Assembly (NCBI GenBank): GCA_020152595.1
Contig: JAIGNY010004513.1
Coordinates: 119,501-183,500 of the forward strand
DNA from: Chiridota heheva
Taxonomy: Eukaryota > Echinodermata > Holothuroidea > Apodida > Chiridotidae
DNA: 64,000 bases
Direction of reading: 5' to 3'
Shown here: piece after piece, positions 45,559-56,803 of the stretch
Numbering within the stretch: the stretch's first letter is position 1
How the letters are laid out: every line of letters begins with the position of its first letter
Notes under the pieces: generated by a model
Database searches by the model: none
Told to the model about the DNA's origin: nothing
Seen by the model: only the letters and a program-made list of their open reading frames with translations
Position numbers and translations under genes: made by a program

Positions 45559-47590
45559 GGAGTGACCATTTATGTAGACTGGGCAGATGGTAGAGAACCA
45601 AGGTGCTTCAAAGTCCGTCTCATTTAGAATACCCTTTGGAGTTTTAAACAGGGTTTTAGTTAGCCTATTAAACAGTTAGTGGAGGCAAAATGTAGCTTTA
45701 GTGGGCCATGCAGTTATGGTCCAATTGTGCTCTTTTATGGGTGTAAGAAAATAATACAGCTTCATGTCAACAAAAAAACATCAAGCTGGCTGTTTTTGGT
45801 CATGCTTGAATTGTTTTGGTAAGGATTTCATGACAAAGGTTTACAATTTCTTGTCAGTTTGTTTTTCCATCCTCCAGAAGGTGTGAAATCTTGGAAGTTG
45901 AAGGCTCAGAAAATTGAATTTTCTTAGATCTTCTTGCAATTTTTGGAGGCAAGAAGTTCATTTTAAACATTGGCTACAGTCAGTTTTTAACAATTGGTAT
46001 GGTAGAATTTTTCAATTGATAATAAAAGTTTATTTGACTTTGCCACTATTTCATTTCTATGCAAATAAAACTATGCACCATAGAAGGCAATAATATCTAT
46101 TACAGACGATAGCTTTGTAAAATCTGTGTGTGACTTACGATTATGATCGAGCTTATCTCATACCATGCTTTGTGGCTTGGGGATTACTCGTCCCCATGTG
46201 ATAAGGGTTAGGCAGGCATCAACAAGGGTTCAACATAGCAGTTTACTGTACATTTTAGGATAGTTAATTAAAGATATCAAGTCTTTGCAAATTCATTTTT
46301 TTTTGTTTTTTGTGGTCTATTTGGCAAAATGTGACCAACGTTGTGGAAGTGCCATTAAACCAACCAACCTGTCATAGTTCTTTAGTTCATTGCATGTTTA
46401 ATGCATTCTTATTACCAATATTTTTACATACGGAACAGATTTTAGGGTTTAAGGATAACAAGGTATATTTTGATACATGCTAATACATATATTATTTATT
46501 GTGGATGTGTTTACCATAGCATGCTGCCTATATCCCTAACAGCTACTGATGCATTTTCAGTATATAGTTTTCTCCTTAAAGTTGTGCTGAAAGAATGAAG
46601 ACACTTGACTCTGGAACTGGAACTTGATAAGATTGATCATAAAATGGCTTTAGAATCCATCCAACTTTCACCAAAGATATCAAAGGAAAGAAGGCTTATC
46701 TCCACTGGCAGTATCCCCCCACTTATGGCTTGGAATCTTAATAGTTCCATAAAAACTTTTGCGATGTTAAGAAACTGTTTCATACTTTTCCTTGTAAAGA
46801 TGTATCACTTTTAATGATCTTTGGACAGGTAGCAGCAAGTTGAGCTCAATTGGAAGAAAGTATGCTAAACCAAAAACCAAACTGTTGTAATTCAAAGACT
46901 TATTCTGTCCAGAATTGAAAGCTGTTTCTTGTGAAATCTCTGCCTGTCTGTAACTTTTATTAAATCTGTATGTACGTCTTGTGGAAAATGTTTTGTCATA
47001 AGAGGCTTGTCTTCAGATTTTGTTGTCATCATATTATGCTACTATTATGTATGAAACATACAATTTTAAAATTGGACAATTATCAATCATTTGGAAATGA
47101 TTAGGGTTAAGATACCAAATCCTAGTAATAATAGCAGTAAATTGCTACTTGTATATAGAGGTAATGAAATAAGTTTATTATACATTTCTTAGACAATTAT
47201 TATTCATTAATTTTTTCTTATACTCGGATTAAATTTCATTTATAATGCACAAATTGAGCAAGACTATTTTCAGTTACAATTATTTAAACCTAATTTAGAT
47301 ACACATTGTGCTAAAGTTGTACTGCTATACTAGGATTTCGCCATATAAGTAATGTCAATGATTAGTTTGTTGTGGTATGAAGGAAGCATCTCACTGTCAT
47401 CAGCACATGATGTAGGTAAGCATCCAAATCCCGCATATGGTATAAGAAACTATCAAATGTGCTGCAATTTCCGTCCATGTGGTGACAACTTCTGATAAAA
47501 GGCGATTCATTTCTAGCATGGGAGTCATTTTTTTTATGTTGTAATAATTATCTTCACCGTCCATAGGCTATCTTCTGGTCGACATGCTGT
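45559..47590 (+). other. 3' UTR and intergenic DNA
   Basis: AT-rich, no further coding signal. A degenerate copy of the I/Nimb-like 3' tail may lie at 46325-46370 (gtggaagtgccattaaacca). The frame at 46605 has no support. Confidence 0.5.
46021..46069 (+). terminator. Candidate poly(A) signals for ECT2L-like
   Basis: AATAAA occurs at 46021 and again at 46064, about 460-510 bases after the stop, a normal 3' UTR length. No other sign of cleavage is visible, and later signals exist (for example near 49253). Confidence 0.4.
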
Positions 47591-48085
47591 TCAATGCCAC
47601 ACACAGAATTCAATGCCACACGCAGTGTACAATGTCACACGCAGTGTACAATGCCACACGCAGTGAACAATGCCACACACAGTGAACAATGCCACATGCA
47701 AAGTACAATGCCACACGCAAAGTACAATGCCACACGCAAAGTACAATGCCACACGCAAAGTACAATGCCACACGCAAAGTACAATGCCACACACAAAGTA
47801 CAATGCCACACGCAAAGTACAATGCCACACACAAAGTACAATGCCACACCCAAAGTACATGCCACACGCAGTGTACAATGCCACACGCAGTGTACAATGC
47901 CACACGCAGTGTACAATGCAACACGCAGTGTACAATGCCACACGCAGTGTACAATGCAACACGCAGTGTACGTTGCCACACACAGTGTGCAATGCCACAC
48001 GCAGTGTACGTTGCCACACACAGTGTGCAATGCCACACGCAGTGTGCAATGCCACACACAGTGTGCAATGCCACACCACACACCT
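47590..48085. repeat. 19-bp minisatellite, open in all six frames
   Basis: About 26 copies of aatgccacacgcaaagtac with variants cagtgtac and cagtgtgc. Since 19 is not a multiple of 3 and the unit has no stop on either strand, every frame stays open for about 450 bases. The 'proteins' are C/H-rich artefacts. Confidence 0.93.
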
Positions 48086-48297
48086 TGACATAAGATTATT
48101 AGCTAGCTCGGTCAAAAACCGAGGGCATCATTTTTGATGAAAATGTAGAAATAAGAAAGGTTTTATTTTGATAATCTTGATATTGATAAAAGCATCATGT
48201 ATTCATTAGAAAATGTTATGATTCATTTGAATATTCATATGAAAGATCATCAGTACCCTCACATTCAAGAAAGGGTATTTGATTATTCATATCAAGA

Positions 48298-48800
48298 TTG
48301 GGAGTGGGGTGGCGGGGGTGGAGCATGGGGTGGCGGGGGTGGAGCGTGGGGTGGCGTGGCGGGGAGCGTGGGGTGGCGGCGGGGGCGTGGGGTGGCGGCG
48401 GGGAGCGTGGGGTGGCGGGGGGCGTGGGGTGGCGGCGGGAGCGTGGGGTGGCGTGGGGTAGCGGGGGGCGTGGGGTGGCGGCGGGGAGCGTGGGGTGGCG
48501 GCGGGGGGCGTGGGGTGGCGGCGGGGGGCGTGGGGTGGCGGCGGGGAGCGTGGGGTGGGGGGGGTGGGGTGGGGGGGGGGCGGGGGGTGGGGTGGGGGGG
48601 GCGTGGGGTGGGGGGGGCGTGGGGTGGGGAGGGGGTGGGGTGGGGGGGGGCGTGGGGTGGGGAGGGGTTCGTGGGGTAGGGAGTGTGGGGTGGCAGGGGT
48701 GGGAAGCGTGATGTGGGGAGGGGCAGGGAGGGGTGGGGAGGGGCAGGGAGGGGTGGGGATGGGGAGGAGGAGTGTGGTGGGAGGGGGAGGAGGAGGGTGG
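48298..48800 (+). repeat. G-rich low-complexity block
   Basis: About 500 bases built on ggggtggcggcggggagcgt and later ggggtgggg. Nearly all G on the + strand and C on the - strand. Open frames on both strands are Gly- or Pro-rich filler. Confidence 0.92.
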
Positions 48801-50404
48801 TGGAAGTGGATGATACATGAATGTGATGTTAAAGTTTATGGAAAATTCAGCACTTGTGATCGCCCATTGCTCCCAGCTTTTGCATAGCAGTGGGCTCGTG
48901 TTTGCCATCCAAATATATAAGATTTAGATTATATCATGAAATTGGGTGTCTAGTTTCAGGAAAAATATATTTAAGTTTAGCATCACTTACCATAAGGTTT
49001 AGCTCCACCCCTCCCTTTTCCCCAACCCCACCCAAGATGTTAAACCATGTTTTATATGATAATTATGTACATGACGATATTAATTAATTATAGGACCATA
49101 AAATTGTATCGTTTTATTGCAACACTTTAACACCTTGACTTATTTATGAAGTATTGGTTTTTACAAGAGGTTGCTGTATGATTATGATATCAAATTTGAA
49201 ATATACTCGTGAACCTTGTGTATGCACATTCCATTCCTAAAGCCATAATATAATAAAGTGAAAAATATGACTTTTCTTTCAAGTTGTAGTATTTTTTTTA
49301 ATGTTTTTGCAATGAGATATTGTGCGTAAAATGTATATTTCACCTAACACTCTCACTGATATTTGACAGCATCGAGTCAGAATCATATACCACCCATAGA
49401 TACTTAAACTGCCAACACGGGGGATGTCAAGCTGTTTTTTTAAATCAATGTAAAAATCCATTCAAAATCACAGAAAACCAACTTTCCTTGGAATTTGGCT
49501 ACTTTTACAGCTCAGACAATTTAAGGATTGTGGAACAACAGCCCAAATGTCAAACTATAAACAAATTGCAGGAGAGAAACATCCAAATGCAATATAAAAT
49601 ATCTCATATACAATTTATTTCAATGAAATTCAAGACAATTTTAAAAAACATGAAGAAAAATACTCAATTAGATCAAAAAGTTCAAATAGATCTTTAATAT
49701 TTATATAACATCTTTCTTATTCTTTTCAAGCATACCATGAAGAATGAAATGAACAAAGTTTTCACGAAAACTCCCGTTTCCTAAAAGTTAAAATCAAACA
49801 ATGAACTGGAACTTAACAGAAGGCTTGAACTTTATCCGATGGCATAATAAGTTACACAACCACCTTTGCAAAATATATATGAAATCTCATACTTTGCAAT
49901 AAGATTCTGTTTCTTAAAGAAATTGTTGCTTAGCAACTACGTAAATAACTTTTTTACATAGGATAACTTTCCATCCTCAACCTTTAGCAGTATTTGATGA
50001 GACACGTCCGCATACTGTCTTGGGCAGCTGTTTTTTAGTGAAGGAAATATCATTTATTAGTCCAATTATTCTATAATAGCTCCAACATCTGTATCCTTAA
50101 GTGTCCCTCCAATCAAACTGCTCTTTTGCCAAGCATACTTCATATGCCTGAGTTTTATAATGTTTAAATTTCTACAAAAAATTAATTCATATTAATGTAT
50201 TAAGTAATGCATACAGTGCTTCATTCATTTCATTTGCAAGCAAATAAATGAAAAAAATTACCAGAAAATAAATACTTGTTTCCAGAAACAAAAATAAAGA
50301 AGAAATAGCAGAGAAACTTACATGAATATTTCATGAAAATTTCTCATAAATCTGAATGATATATGAGATGCATTTATCATAGATGAAAATGATTTGACAG
50401 GACA
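48801..50404. other. Intergenic DNA between the convergent genes
   Basis: AT-rich; no exon or repeat family recognised. It may include 3' UTR of either gene. Confidence 0.45.
49614..50058 (-). terminator. Candidate poly(A) signals for IBTK-like
   Basis: AATAAA on the - strand occurs near 50053-50058 and 49614-49619, 2.0-2.4 kb after the stop codon. Nothing closer is convincing, so the 3' end is poorly defined. Confidence 0.25.
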
Positions 50405-50665
50405 ATGACAACAATAATAATAATAATAATAATACGTTGTTCTTATATACTGTTTTTGTTTTTTAAGTGGGAGGCATACTCAGAGCAGTTTAGAGTAAAA
50501 ACTTTGGGGGCTCAAAGCTTGGTACACAACACTGCTCCAATCTCTTAAGCCGAGCACCAAGCAAAAAGGCAAGAGCTCCCATTTTTTTGAGTCTTTGGTA
50601 TGATTTGACTTGACCCACGACCTTCCGGCTGGGTGCTCTACCAATTGAGCACATCAGCACATCAA
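50405..50665 (-). mobile_element. tRNA-derived SINE with AAT-type tail
   Basis: The head on the - strand is gatgtgctcaattggtagag (A box), then ggtcgtgggtcaagtca (B box). The body contains the complement of gccgagcaccaagcaaaaag. The tail at 50409-50433 is (aat)n on the + strand. The frame is clear though no target-site duplication was found. Confidence 0.7.
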
Positions 50666-52051
50666 CTGATTCTATAGAATTATATCAGGTTTTCAATCAA
50701 TATCAATATGAAACAGTGCACCCAACTCCTATGTGAATAAAGATGGCTTCTACTGTGTAGATCATTTTCTGCAGTTTATCAATGCATATTTGTCAAGATG
50801 AGTACACTTAAGTTCTGTATAATAGTTCTCTTTTTAATCTTCGGAAAGTAGAAAACTTCCTTTTCAGCTTAGTAACCTGCATATTTTCCTCTAACTGGCT
50901 TAGGTTTTTAGCCTATTTGCAGCTAAATTCAATTAAATGTCATAAAAGATCGAAATGTATAGGGTATCAGGAATATATGTACAGAGGCAGCCTTAAACAT
51001 ACTGTGCATTTGAGATTTAAGGGGATAGGGGCAAAAAAAAAAAAATCCCTGTGACAAGTGCAAAAATTTCACTGATAAGTCAGGTTTCCATAAACAGTTG
51101 CTGTTAATATGGAATTCCTTAAATTTCAGAGAGAATTCCAGCATTTACGGGAAGTTTTCAGGAAAATTTGGCCAGTTTTCAGGAAAATTTGGCCAGTTTT
51201 TGGGTCATTTTGGTCCGTTTTCCTGATATTTTGGCCAGTTTGGTCAGACCGAGAAAGAGATGGCTCGAGAGGGAAAGCAAAACCCTATCGAGGGGGCAGC
51301 TTTCCCCCTTCCTCGCTTCTTAGGCCACTGGTGAGGGCATACAATTCTGATGTCCCTCACCTTGACTCTATAACAGATCAAAACCCTGCTTAAACATCTG
51401 AGAGTCTTAAAACTTTTTAACAGCACTTAAAAACATAAATTTAAAAAAATTCTTGCACATAATGCCCATCACATTATAAATCACACAGGCCAAGTGGACG
51501 GATTCCCTGCATGTCACATCAACAAATAGTTCATCAATACTCCTCAAAATACAACTTAGAAGTTAAGTTTTCATTACACGTTGCTGCTCTTCAGAAAATA
51601 TTCAATTCTCAAAAACTAAAGAAGAAAAAAAAAGGAACTAAATTCCTTAAATTTAATAAAATCTTCTTGCAATTCTAACCGATTTTCCTGCAAATGTTGC
51701 TAGATTTTCTTTGGAATAATTCCCCAATTTTACTTCTCAACTGGGAATACAGCATACAACGGTAAGGTGAAATCCCCTCAGGAGGGGCAGTTCCCCCCAA
51801 TCTAAAAAACAAATCATTTCCTGCAAAGAAGTGGGCAGGAAAATAGTAGCCTATATAGATGTAATGTAGATCGACTGAAAACCACTAATTGACACAAGCC
51901 ATCCAAATAAAGCTCATGAAATACTAGGAAAATGAGTCAGTTTTTGACAAATGAAATCCAGAAGATTGGATTCATAATTGGGGCACACAACTGTCTCCCT
52001 ATTACTCATGTGGAAGACTTTGCCTCACAATGAAAGCCCCGAGGAAACATG
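50666..52051. other. 3' flank of the IBTK-like gene
   Basis: It contains a short tandem at 51150-51240 (ttttcaggaaaatttggcca, degenerate) and otherwise AT-rich DNA. It may be partly 3' UTR of the - strand gene. Confidence 0.4.
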
Positions 52052-52183
52052 TCATGTCACGCCTTTTTTGGACCACATCGGGCTAGCCATGGTTACGCTG
52101 ACACGGTCTATGGTTATATATTCTTCTGCATGACTTTCTGCTTGGTACAAGAAAAGCAACTCTTCCATCGCACGTTCCTCTAT
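52052..52183 (-). CDS. IBTK: IBTK-like terminal exon
   Basis: The acceptor is caaatttcacag. It has 43 codons and TGA, entering in phase 0: IEERAMEELLFLYQAESHAE, EYITIDRVSV, ending MWSKKGVT. The start of a basic helix followed by 'EYITIDRV' is the expected IBTK C-terminus. Confidence 0.78.
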   Translation of the reverse strand: MEERAMEELLFLYQAESHAEEYITIDRVSVTMASPMWSKKGVT

Positions 52184-55100
52184 CTGTGAAATTTGAAAAC
52201 AATGAAAAAATGCTGCAACCATACAGTATTGAAAAAAAAAACATGGTCATCTTTATTCTTCAAGGTATAAAAACTTCCCAACGTTCATGAAAACTAAAAT
52301 TGCATTACAATATATGCGAACTGCCCGTACGTCCCCTAGCTTACTATAAATCTGCTCTGTATGGTGAGCTGCAAATGAAACAGGAGGCCTGCAGCTGCTA
52401 CAATACAAAGACCTCTTATCAAGTGGCATCTTAAGACTACAGGAGCTGACCTGTCAACTTGGGAGGCAACTGTACTTATGACTACAAATATAAATGCATA
52501 ATGCCACAAAGATGGTTTGTTACATTTTAATCTTTCATTGACATATAGGCAAGTCAGGGCCTCTCCTTTTCTTTGTAGTTCAATGGATAGAATCAAAAGA
52601 GGTGTTTCAGTAAAAGAGTTGTTACAAAACAAAAATAGAAAAGTAGCAGAAGAATGCCAAAAGATCAAATCAAGATCTATAGAATCTTTAAATACTGTAC
52701 GTGTCAAGTGTAGTGACTGTCTAGTTGTTATTTTGTTCAGTTGTTCTTTTCTCCTCACTGTCATCAGGTCATACAGAATGACATTCTGGAACATGATCAA
52801 ACTTGTTCAAACCATCATTCTTATTTTTTGAACTGGAGCAAAAAATTAATTATTTGCAAACTGTAGTTGTTTTAAATACAAAAGATCACCAAGATCTGTT
52901 TGATTTTCCTCATTTTTAGAAACTGAAACTGAGTAAATAATTCATTATATATGTTTATGGACAAACTGTAATGTCAGTCACTGTAATGTCAGTCACGGTA
53001 ACGTCAGTCACACCATTTTAGTAACCATTTTATTAGATGGTGGAATATTTTCAATCAGTTTCTGTATGCAGCACAGGTTATCTTAACATTGTTTTTGAGC
53101 ACTTAATTGTTGTAACCCACGTATAGTTTAAGGAGAATTTTCAAGTGAAGAATGATTTTTTTTTTTCAATGTCTCTTTTTTGTAACGTCAGTCACGCCGC
53201 CATTTTTTCTGGCCTCTCAGTCATAACTCATACTAATCATTCTTTGTTTGTGTCATCAGATACATTCTAACCCAAATATGAAATAAGAAAAACATGGATA
53301 GAATCATTTTATGTGGCGAATGAGAGTAATTTATGCTTAAAATGTAACATCAGTCACCGTGGAATTGCCCACATGACAGACGCTACAGTAAGTTTGTGGC
53401 TATGATTTTCTGAAATAAAAACTGGTCATGGTAATATAATGTGGAAGAAATTAACAGAAATAAATGATCTGAAAGCATTTTACCTGAATAGCATGAAGCG
53501 ACTTGTTGCGAGACTTATCTAGATTTTTCTCTAGTTTTGCTTCATCTTTAAGAATGTCAGTAAAAGAAACTGGAGGAGACAAGGGAGGCAGAGACTTGAC
53601 TTGAGAGCGCTGATGCCAGGGGCTGTACAAATAAAAGGTCAAAGTGAAGTGTCAGGCTCAAAGGGAAAAGAATATAATTTCTCTTATTCTTATGAGCTCC
53701 ACTATTTGTGGGATAATTTGGCTTCAAAATGCACAATTTCCATTATTTTGCTCATAAAATAATTTCCTTTGGTAAGAAAAAAGTGTTTTTATTTAAAGAA
53801 AATGAAGGTCAGGTGAAAGATTTCTAACATTTTGTCTTCAATTTCAAGTAGATATTGTCCTCACATATGCTTAAATTACCCACATGAATAAAAAGTTATA
53901 CAGAAAGGGAAGGGCTTCCCCAAACCAAATACACCCAGAATAAATTAGCCCAAGTTTACCATACACTTACAGTATATGGATGTAGTCTCCCCATCCCTTC
54001 CTAATCCTGGACATATATATGAAGCATGCCCATAGCCAGCATAGGGCACATGCCATCCATTGCAAAGGTTTGTGTCCCCACCCCCTTGAAATCAAGCAAA
54101 AAACAGAATCAGGGGGAAATGAAACCTGTCCAAGCGCCCTCCACTCATGGGCCAGCATCCAAGGTTGCCATCCCTTGCAGAATGGGTCACTGCCATCTAA
54201 AATCAAGCAAAAATAGAAACAAGGGGTAATGGAACCTCTGTCTGAATGTCCCCTACCCCCGGCAGCATGGGCCATTCTATCCAAGATTCCCCTCCCCCAG
54301 CAGCATGGGGCACTGCCATCTCTAATGAAGGTCTGTGCCCTCCCCTTGCAGTTGCCCACCACCCACTTGCTCTGCTTTGAAAAACTCCTGGCTGTGAGTC
54401 TGACATGAACCATAATAAGATGTTTGTTTGTTTGTTGAGGTTTAGCACTGGGACAGTCAGAGTCTAATGTGCCAGAAGGGTATTTAAAATCTATGATGCT
54501 AGGCCATAATAAGAAGATTCAAAAGTACAGGTGCTATGACCAAATTAGTACTTGGACCAATGTTTCTTGTTATATTCTTGTTCCACCAGTAAGTGGTACT
54601 CTTTTAAAATAAAGACCTTCCTTGTACCATCATGAGGGAAAGAAATGATACAAATCTAAAACCTACTTTGATGAATTTGAGCTGCTGAGAGAATTTGGGC
54701 TCTGGAGACCTGATGAGGTGGAGGACTTTCTTGGAGATGCAGCATCGTTGAAGCTATAACATGAAAGGAAAACAACAAATTATGGGTCAACGTCATATTT
54801 GATAGATATATATTCAATGATAATTCACGTCGAAGACATCAAAAGCATGTGGCATTTACAAGATTAGAATTGCACCACTTCGTAGGCCTAAAGTTTCTTT
54901 CTAACAACTGCCCATGCTTGGGAGTCATGCACAGTGTGTTACATGATAAACTTGAACAGCTATTACAAACTGGTCTTCCCAACTCTTTCTCATGAAACCA
55001 CAATTTAAAATGAACACCCTCAAATCACTTAGTTTTAGTTGCAAATCATCTGCATGAATAAGCCTCATTCAGCAATCTGTTGTTTATCATCCTCACTTTG

Positions 55101-56803
55101 CTTGAGTGCATTAAAAGCTCCATGTATGCAGTAACTGATAAGCTGATAAGTGGCCCACATAACACTGTGGTTTTTGTGTATGGTTTGGCATTGTGGTTTT
55201 GTTACTGATTTAAGAATAGGATGTGGTATATAGGGCTTGGAAATGTAATCTCCTGATCAAAATGTAGAAAACAGTTGGGACTTGTGGGGTAAAAGCTATA
55301 GCATGATAAGTTCATAATGTATTCGAACTGTATTGTACAAGCATATAGGTGTGAACTGGTTCTATACTAATCCCACAATATTGATCACAAAAATAACGTG
55401 AGCGTCAGATGCAAAACAAGCAAAGAATGTAACAAAACTTGAGTATTTGAAGTCTTCAAATTACCTGTTGGGCTAAAAACAATGTCTAAATTTAGAAAGA
55501 ATTTCGTTTTGGATTAATCACTTTGCAGTCATAAAGATTGCTTCACAGAACTTATCATAACGATTTTTTTCTTAAAATAAGGGCCTATGCATGAAAAACA
55601 AACACATGGGGTAATATCCAATAACTATTCTACAGATTTATAGAAGTAGAAAGCACCCACTCAGTTCATGTTACACATACAAATCTTGGAACAAGCAGAT
55701 AAAGAAATCAGAATTACCTAAATTTTCTGGCGGCTCCAGGTTTAGGTGAAGATCCTAGTATGGTCTCATGTTGATGGGGCTTAGTTATACTGCTTGGACT
55801 CAGCTGTGGTGCAGGTACTGATGGGGGTTTACCCCTACAGAAAAGAAAAATCAGTAAGCCATAGTTTAAAAATCACACAAGTTAGCAGATAATTAAAAAC
55901 AAAGGTCGGTCTAGAATTTGCATTTAGCAACTTTGAGAAATTTCCAGTTCTGATTATTTAAAGAGAAATATGTGAATTTTTAATGAGAATATTTTCCATT
56001 TTGTTAAATCTAATAATTTTGTACATCTTTTCTTATGGTACTTAGAGCTAAGTTTGTTTGTTTGTTTGATAAGGGTTTAACGGCACCATGGCAATGAGGG
56101 TCAAATTGTGCCTGAGAGTTAGATCATTCTAGAGGTAGGAAGGAAAGAAAACCGGGGGAGAATGAGAGCTAAGAAAGTAGCTTACTAATATCACATCTAA
56201 CTTCTATGCTATAAATATGCAATCCTATCCTCTGACAGTCAGCACACAGTAACAATACAACCTTAAAAAGCTAAAAACTTAGCCCTCCCATGGGTGTGTA
56301 GATCTACTCATCATGTCTAGGTGAGGACTGCATTTTTAAAACATAGAAAGTAGGGTATAATGTAATCTCATACCAAACAAACTCTCTCAGGCCATCCTTA
56401 AAATATTGTCTGTTTGCTGTAACATACCTTGCTAATACATTTAAGACCAAATTAAAAAGTCATTAGAGTAGGTATTTTGTTGGGTAGGTAGGGTTACAGC
56501 TAACAGCCAATTTTTTATGCATGGCCTCAGTCTGTCACATTTTCTCAGCCTACCATGGGCTGGCAGTCGACACTCCCAAGTTCTCTACTTGATCACTTCC
56601 ACCAGCAGGTGGATCCTGAACACCATGCAACTTTTCTTGCAACTCCTTCTTCTTCTGTTTTTGGGACTTCTTCCTGATCCTTGACCCCCAACAGAGCCCC
56701 CTTTTGGGGAAGTGGGTGTTTTCTTCCTCTCAGCAGACCTTTGGAGTTCTTGAGACATGATATCCTCAAACCAACATGGCCGCCAAGAATCACTTTCGGA
56801 GAT
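52052..56803 (-). CDS. IBTK: IBTK-like protein, C-terminal exons
   Basis: Five - strand exons give about 240 residues ending at a TGA (52052-52054). Read 5' to 3' the protein runs: ISESDSWRPCWFEDIMSQEL, a K/S-rich stretch, QKKKELQEKLHGVQDPPAGG, ASPWGKPPSVPAPQLSP, a Ser-rich linker, NPWHQRSQVKSLPPLSPPVS, FTDILKDE, then IEERAMEELLFLYQAESHAE and EYITIDRVSV. The FxDIL..E motif, SLHAIQ and the terminal IEERA..ELL helix fit the C-terminus of IBTK (inhibitor of Bruton tyrosine kinase: ankyrin, RCC1 and BTB domains; BTK-binding and cullin-3 adaptor roles in vertebrates). The phase agrees at all four junctions. The ankyrin, RCC1 and BTB exons would lie beyond 57 kb but are not in the window. The first exon needs a frameshift. 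Assignment rests on motif recall, not on alignment. Confidence 0.72.
52184..53483 (-). other. Last IBTK-like intron
   Basis: No coding signal; the 154- and 104-codon frames overlap on opposite strands without features. A cluster of gtaaygtcagtcac motifs occurs at 52967-53010, 53182 and 53346. Confidence 0.5.
53484..53622 (-). CDS. IBTK: IBTK-like exon: FxDIL motif
   Basis: The acceptor is tatttgtacag and the donor CAG|gtaaaa. It runs from phase 2 to phase 0 and encodes PWHQRSQVKSLPPLSPPVSF, TDILKDEAKLEKNL and KSLHAIQ, the best conserved part of the tail together with the terminal exon. Confidence 0.78.
54040..54365. repeat. Degenerate ~110-bp tandem repeat
   Basis: aaatcaagcaaaaaacagaa at about 54089 recurs as aaatcaagcaaaaatagaaa at about 54200, followed by 'aaggggtaatggaacct' and 'cccagcagcatgggcc' blocks. 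It lies inside an IBTK-like intron; the 148-codon - strand frame across it is repeat-derived. Confidence 0.6.
54417..54485 (-). mobile_element. Possible I/Nimb-like 3' tail fragment
   Basis: tgtttgtttgtttgttgagg then tttagcactggga looks like the reverse complement of the LINE tail, but it is short and diverged. Confidence 0.35.
54667..54753 (-). CDS. IBTK: IBTK-like exon: Ser-rich linker
   Basis: The acceptor is catgttatag and the donor AA|gtaggt. It has 87 bases, phase 2 to 2. It encodes FNDAASPRKSSTSSGLQSPN and a poly-Ser tail. Confidence 0.7.
54754..55717 (-). other. IBTK-like intron, nothing seen
   Basis: AT-rich intron without recognisable repeats or coding sequence. Confidence 0.45.
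55718..55834 (-). CDS. IBTK: IBTK-like exon: Pro/Ser-rich linker
   Basis: The acceptor is ttttctgtag and the donor AG|gtaatt. It runs from phase 2 to phase 2 and encodes GKPPSVPAPQLSPSSITKPH, on to PKPGAARKF. It is probably disordered. Confidence 0.7.
56057..56168 (-). mobile_element. I/Nimb-like LINE, 3' tail only
   Basis: Reverse complement of the LINE tail: tttgtttgtttgataagggt, ttaacggcaccatggcaatg, gtcaaattgtgcctgagag. Extremely 5'-truncated. Confidence 0.78.
56554..56803 (-). pseudogene. IBTK: IBTK-like exon with internal frameshift
   Basis: The acceptor on the - strand is ttttaaccttag (exon from 56803 down) and the donor CCATG|gtaggc. The 5' two-thirds reads in one frame (DSWRPCWFEDIMSQELQRSA, on to GQGSGRSPK), but this frame hits TAG just before the donor. 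The 3' third reads in another frame (QKKKELQEKLHGVQ to STASPW), and only this frame joins the next exon in phase. The switch lies near an A5 run about 56658-56665. It could be a one-base sequencing or assembly deletion, a real allele, or a mis-called exon limit. The methionines near the start are internal. Confidence 0.6.

Noticed and set aside
48197..48908. Gly-rich (+) and Pro-rich (-) frames of 130-230 codons
   Set aside because: They come from the G-rich low-complexity block; codons follow the repeat, not a protein.
52336..52831. 154-codon (-) and 104-codon (+) overlapping frames
   Set aside because: They lie in the last IBTK-like intron, overlap each other and show no family features.
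53967..54448. 148- and 81-codon - strand frames rich in Trp/Gly
   Set aside because: They cover a degenerate ~110-bp tandem repeat in an IBTK-like intron; no splice sites in phase with the neighbouring exons.
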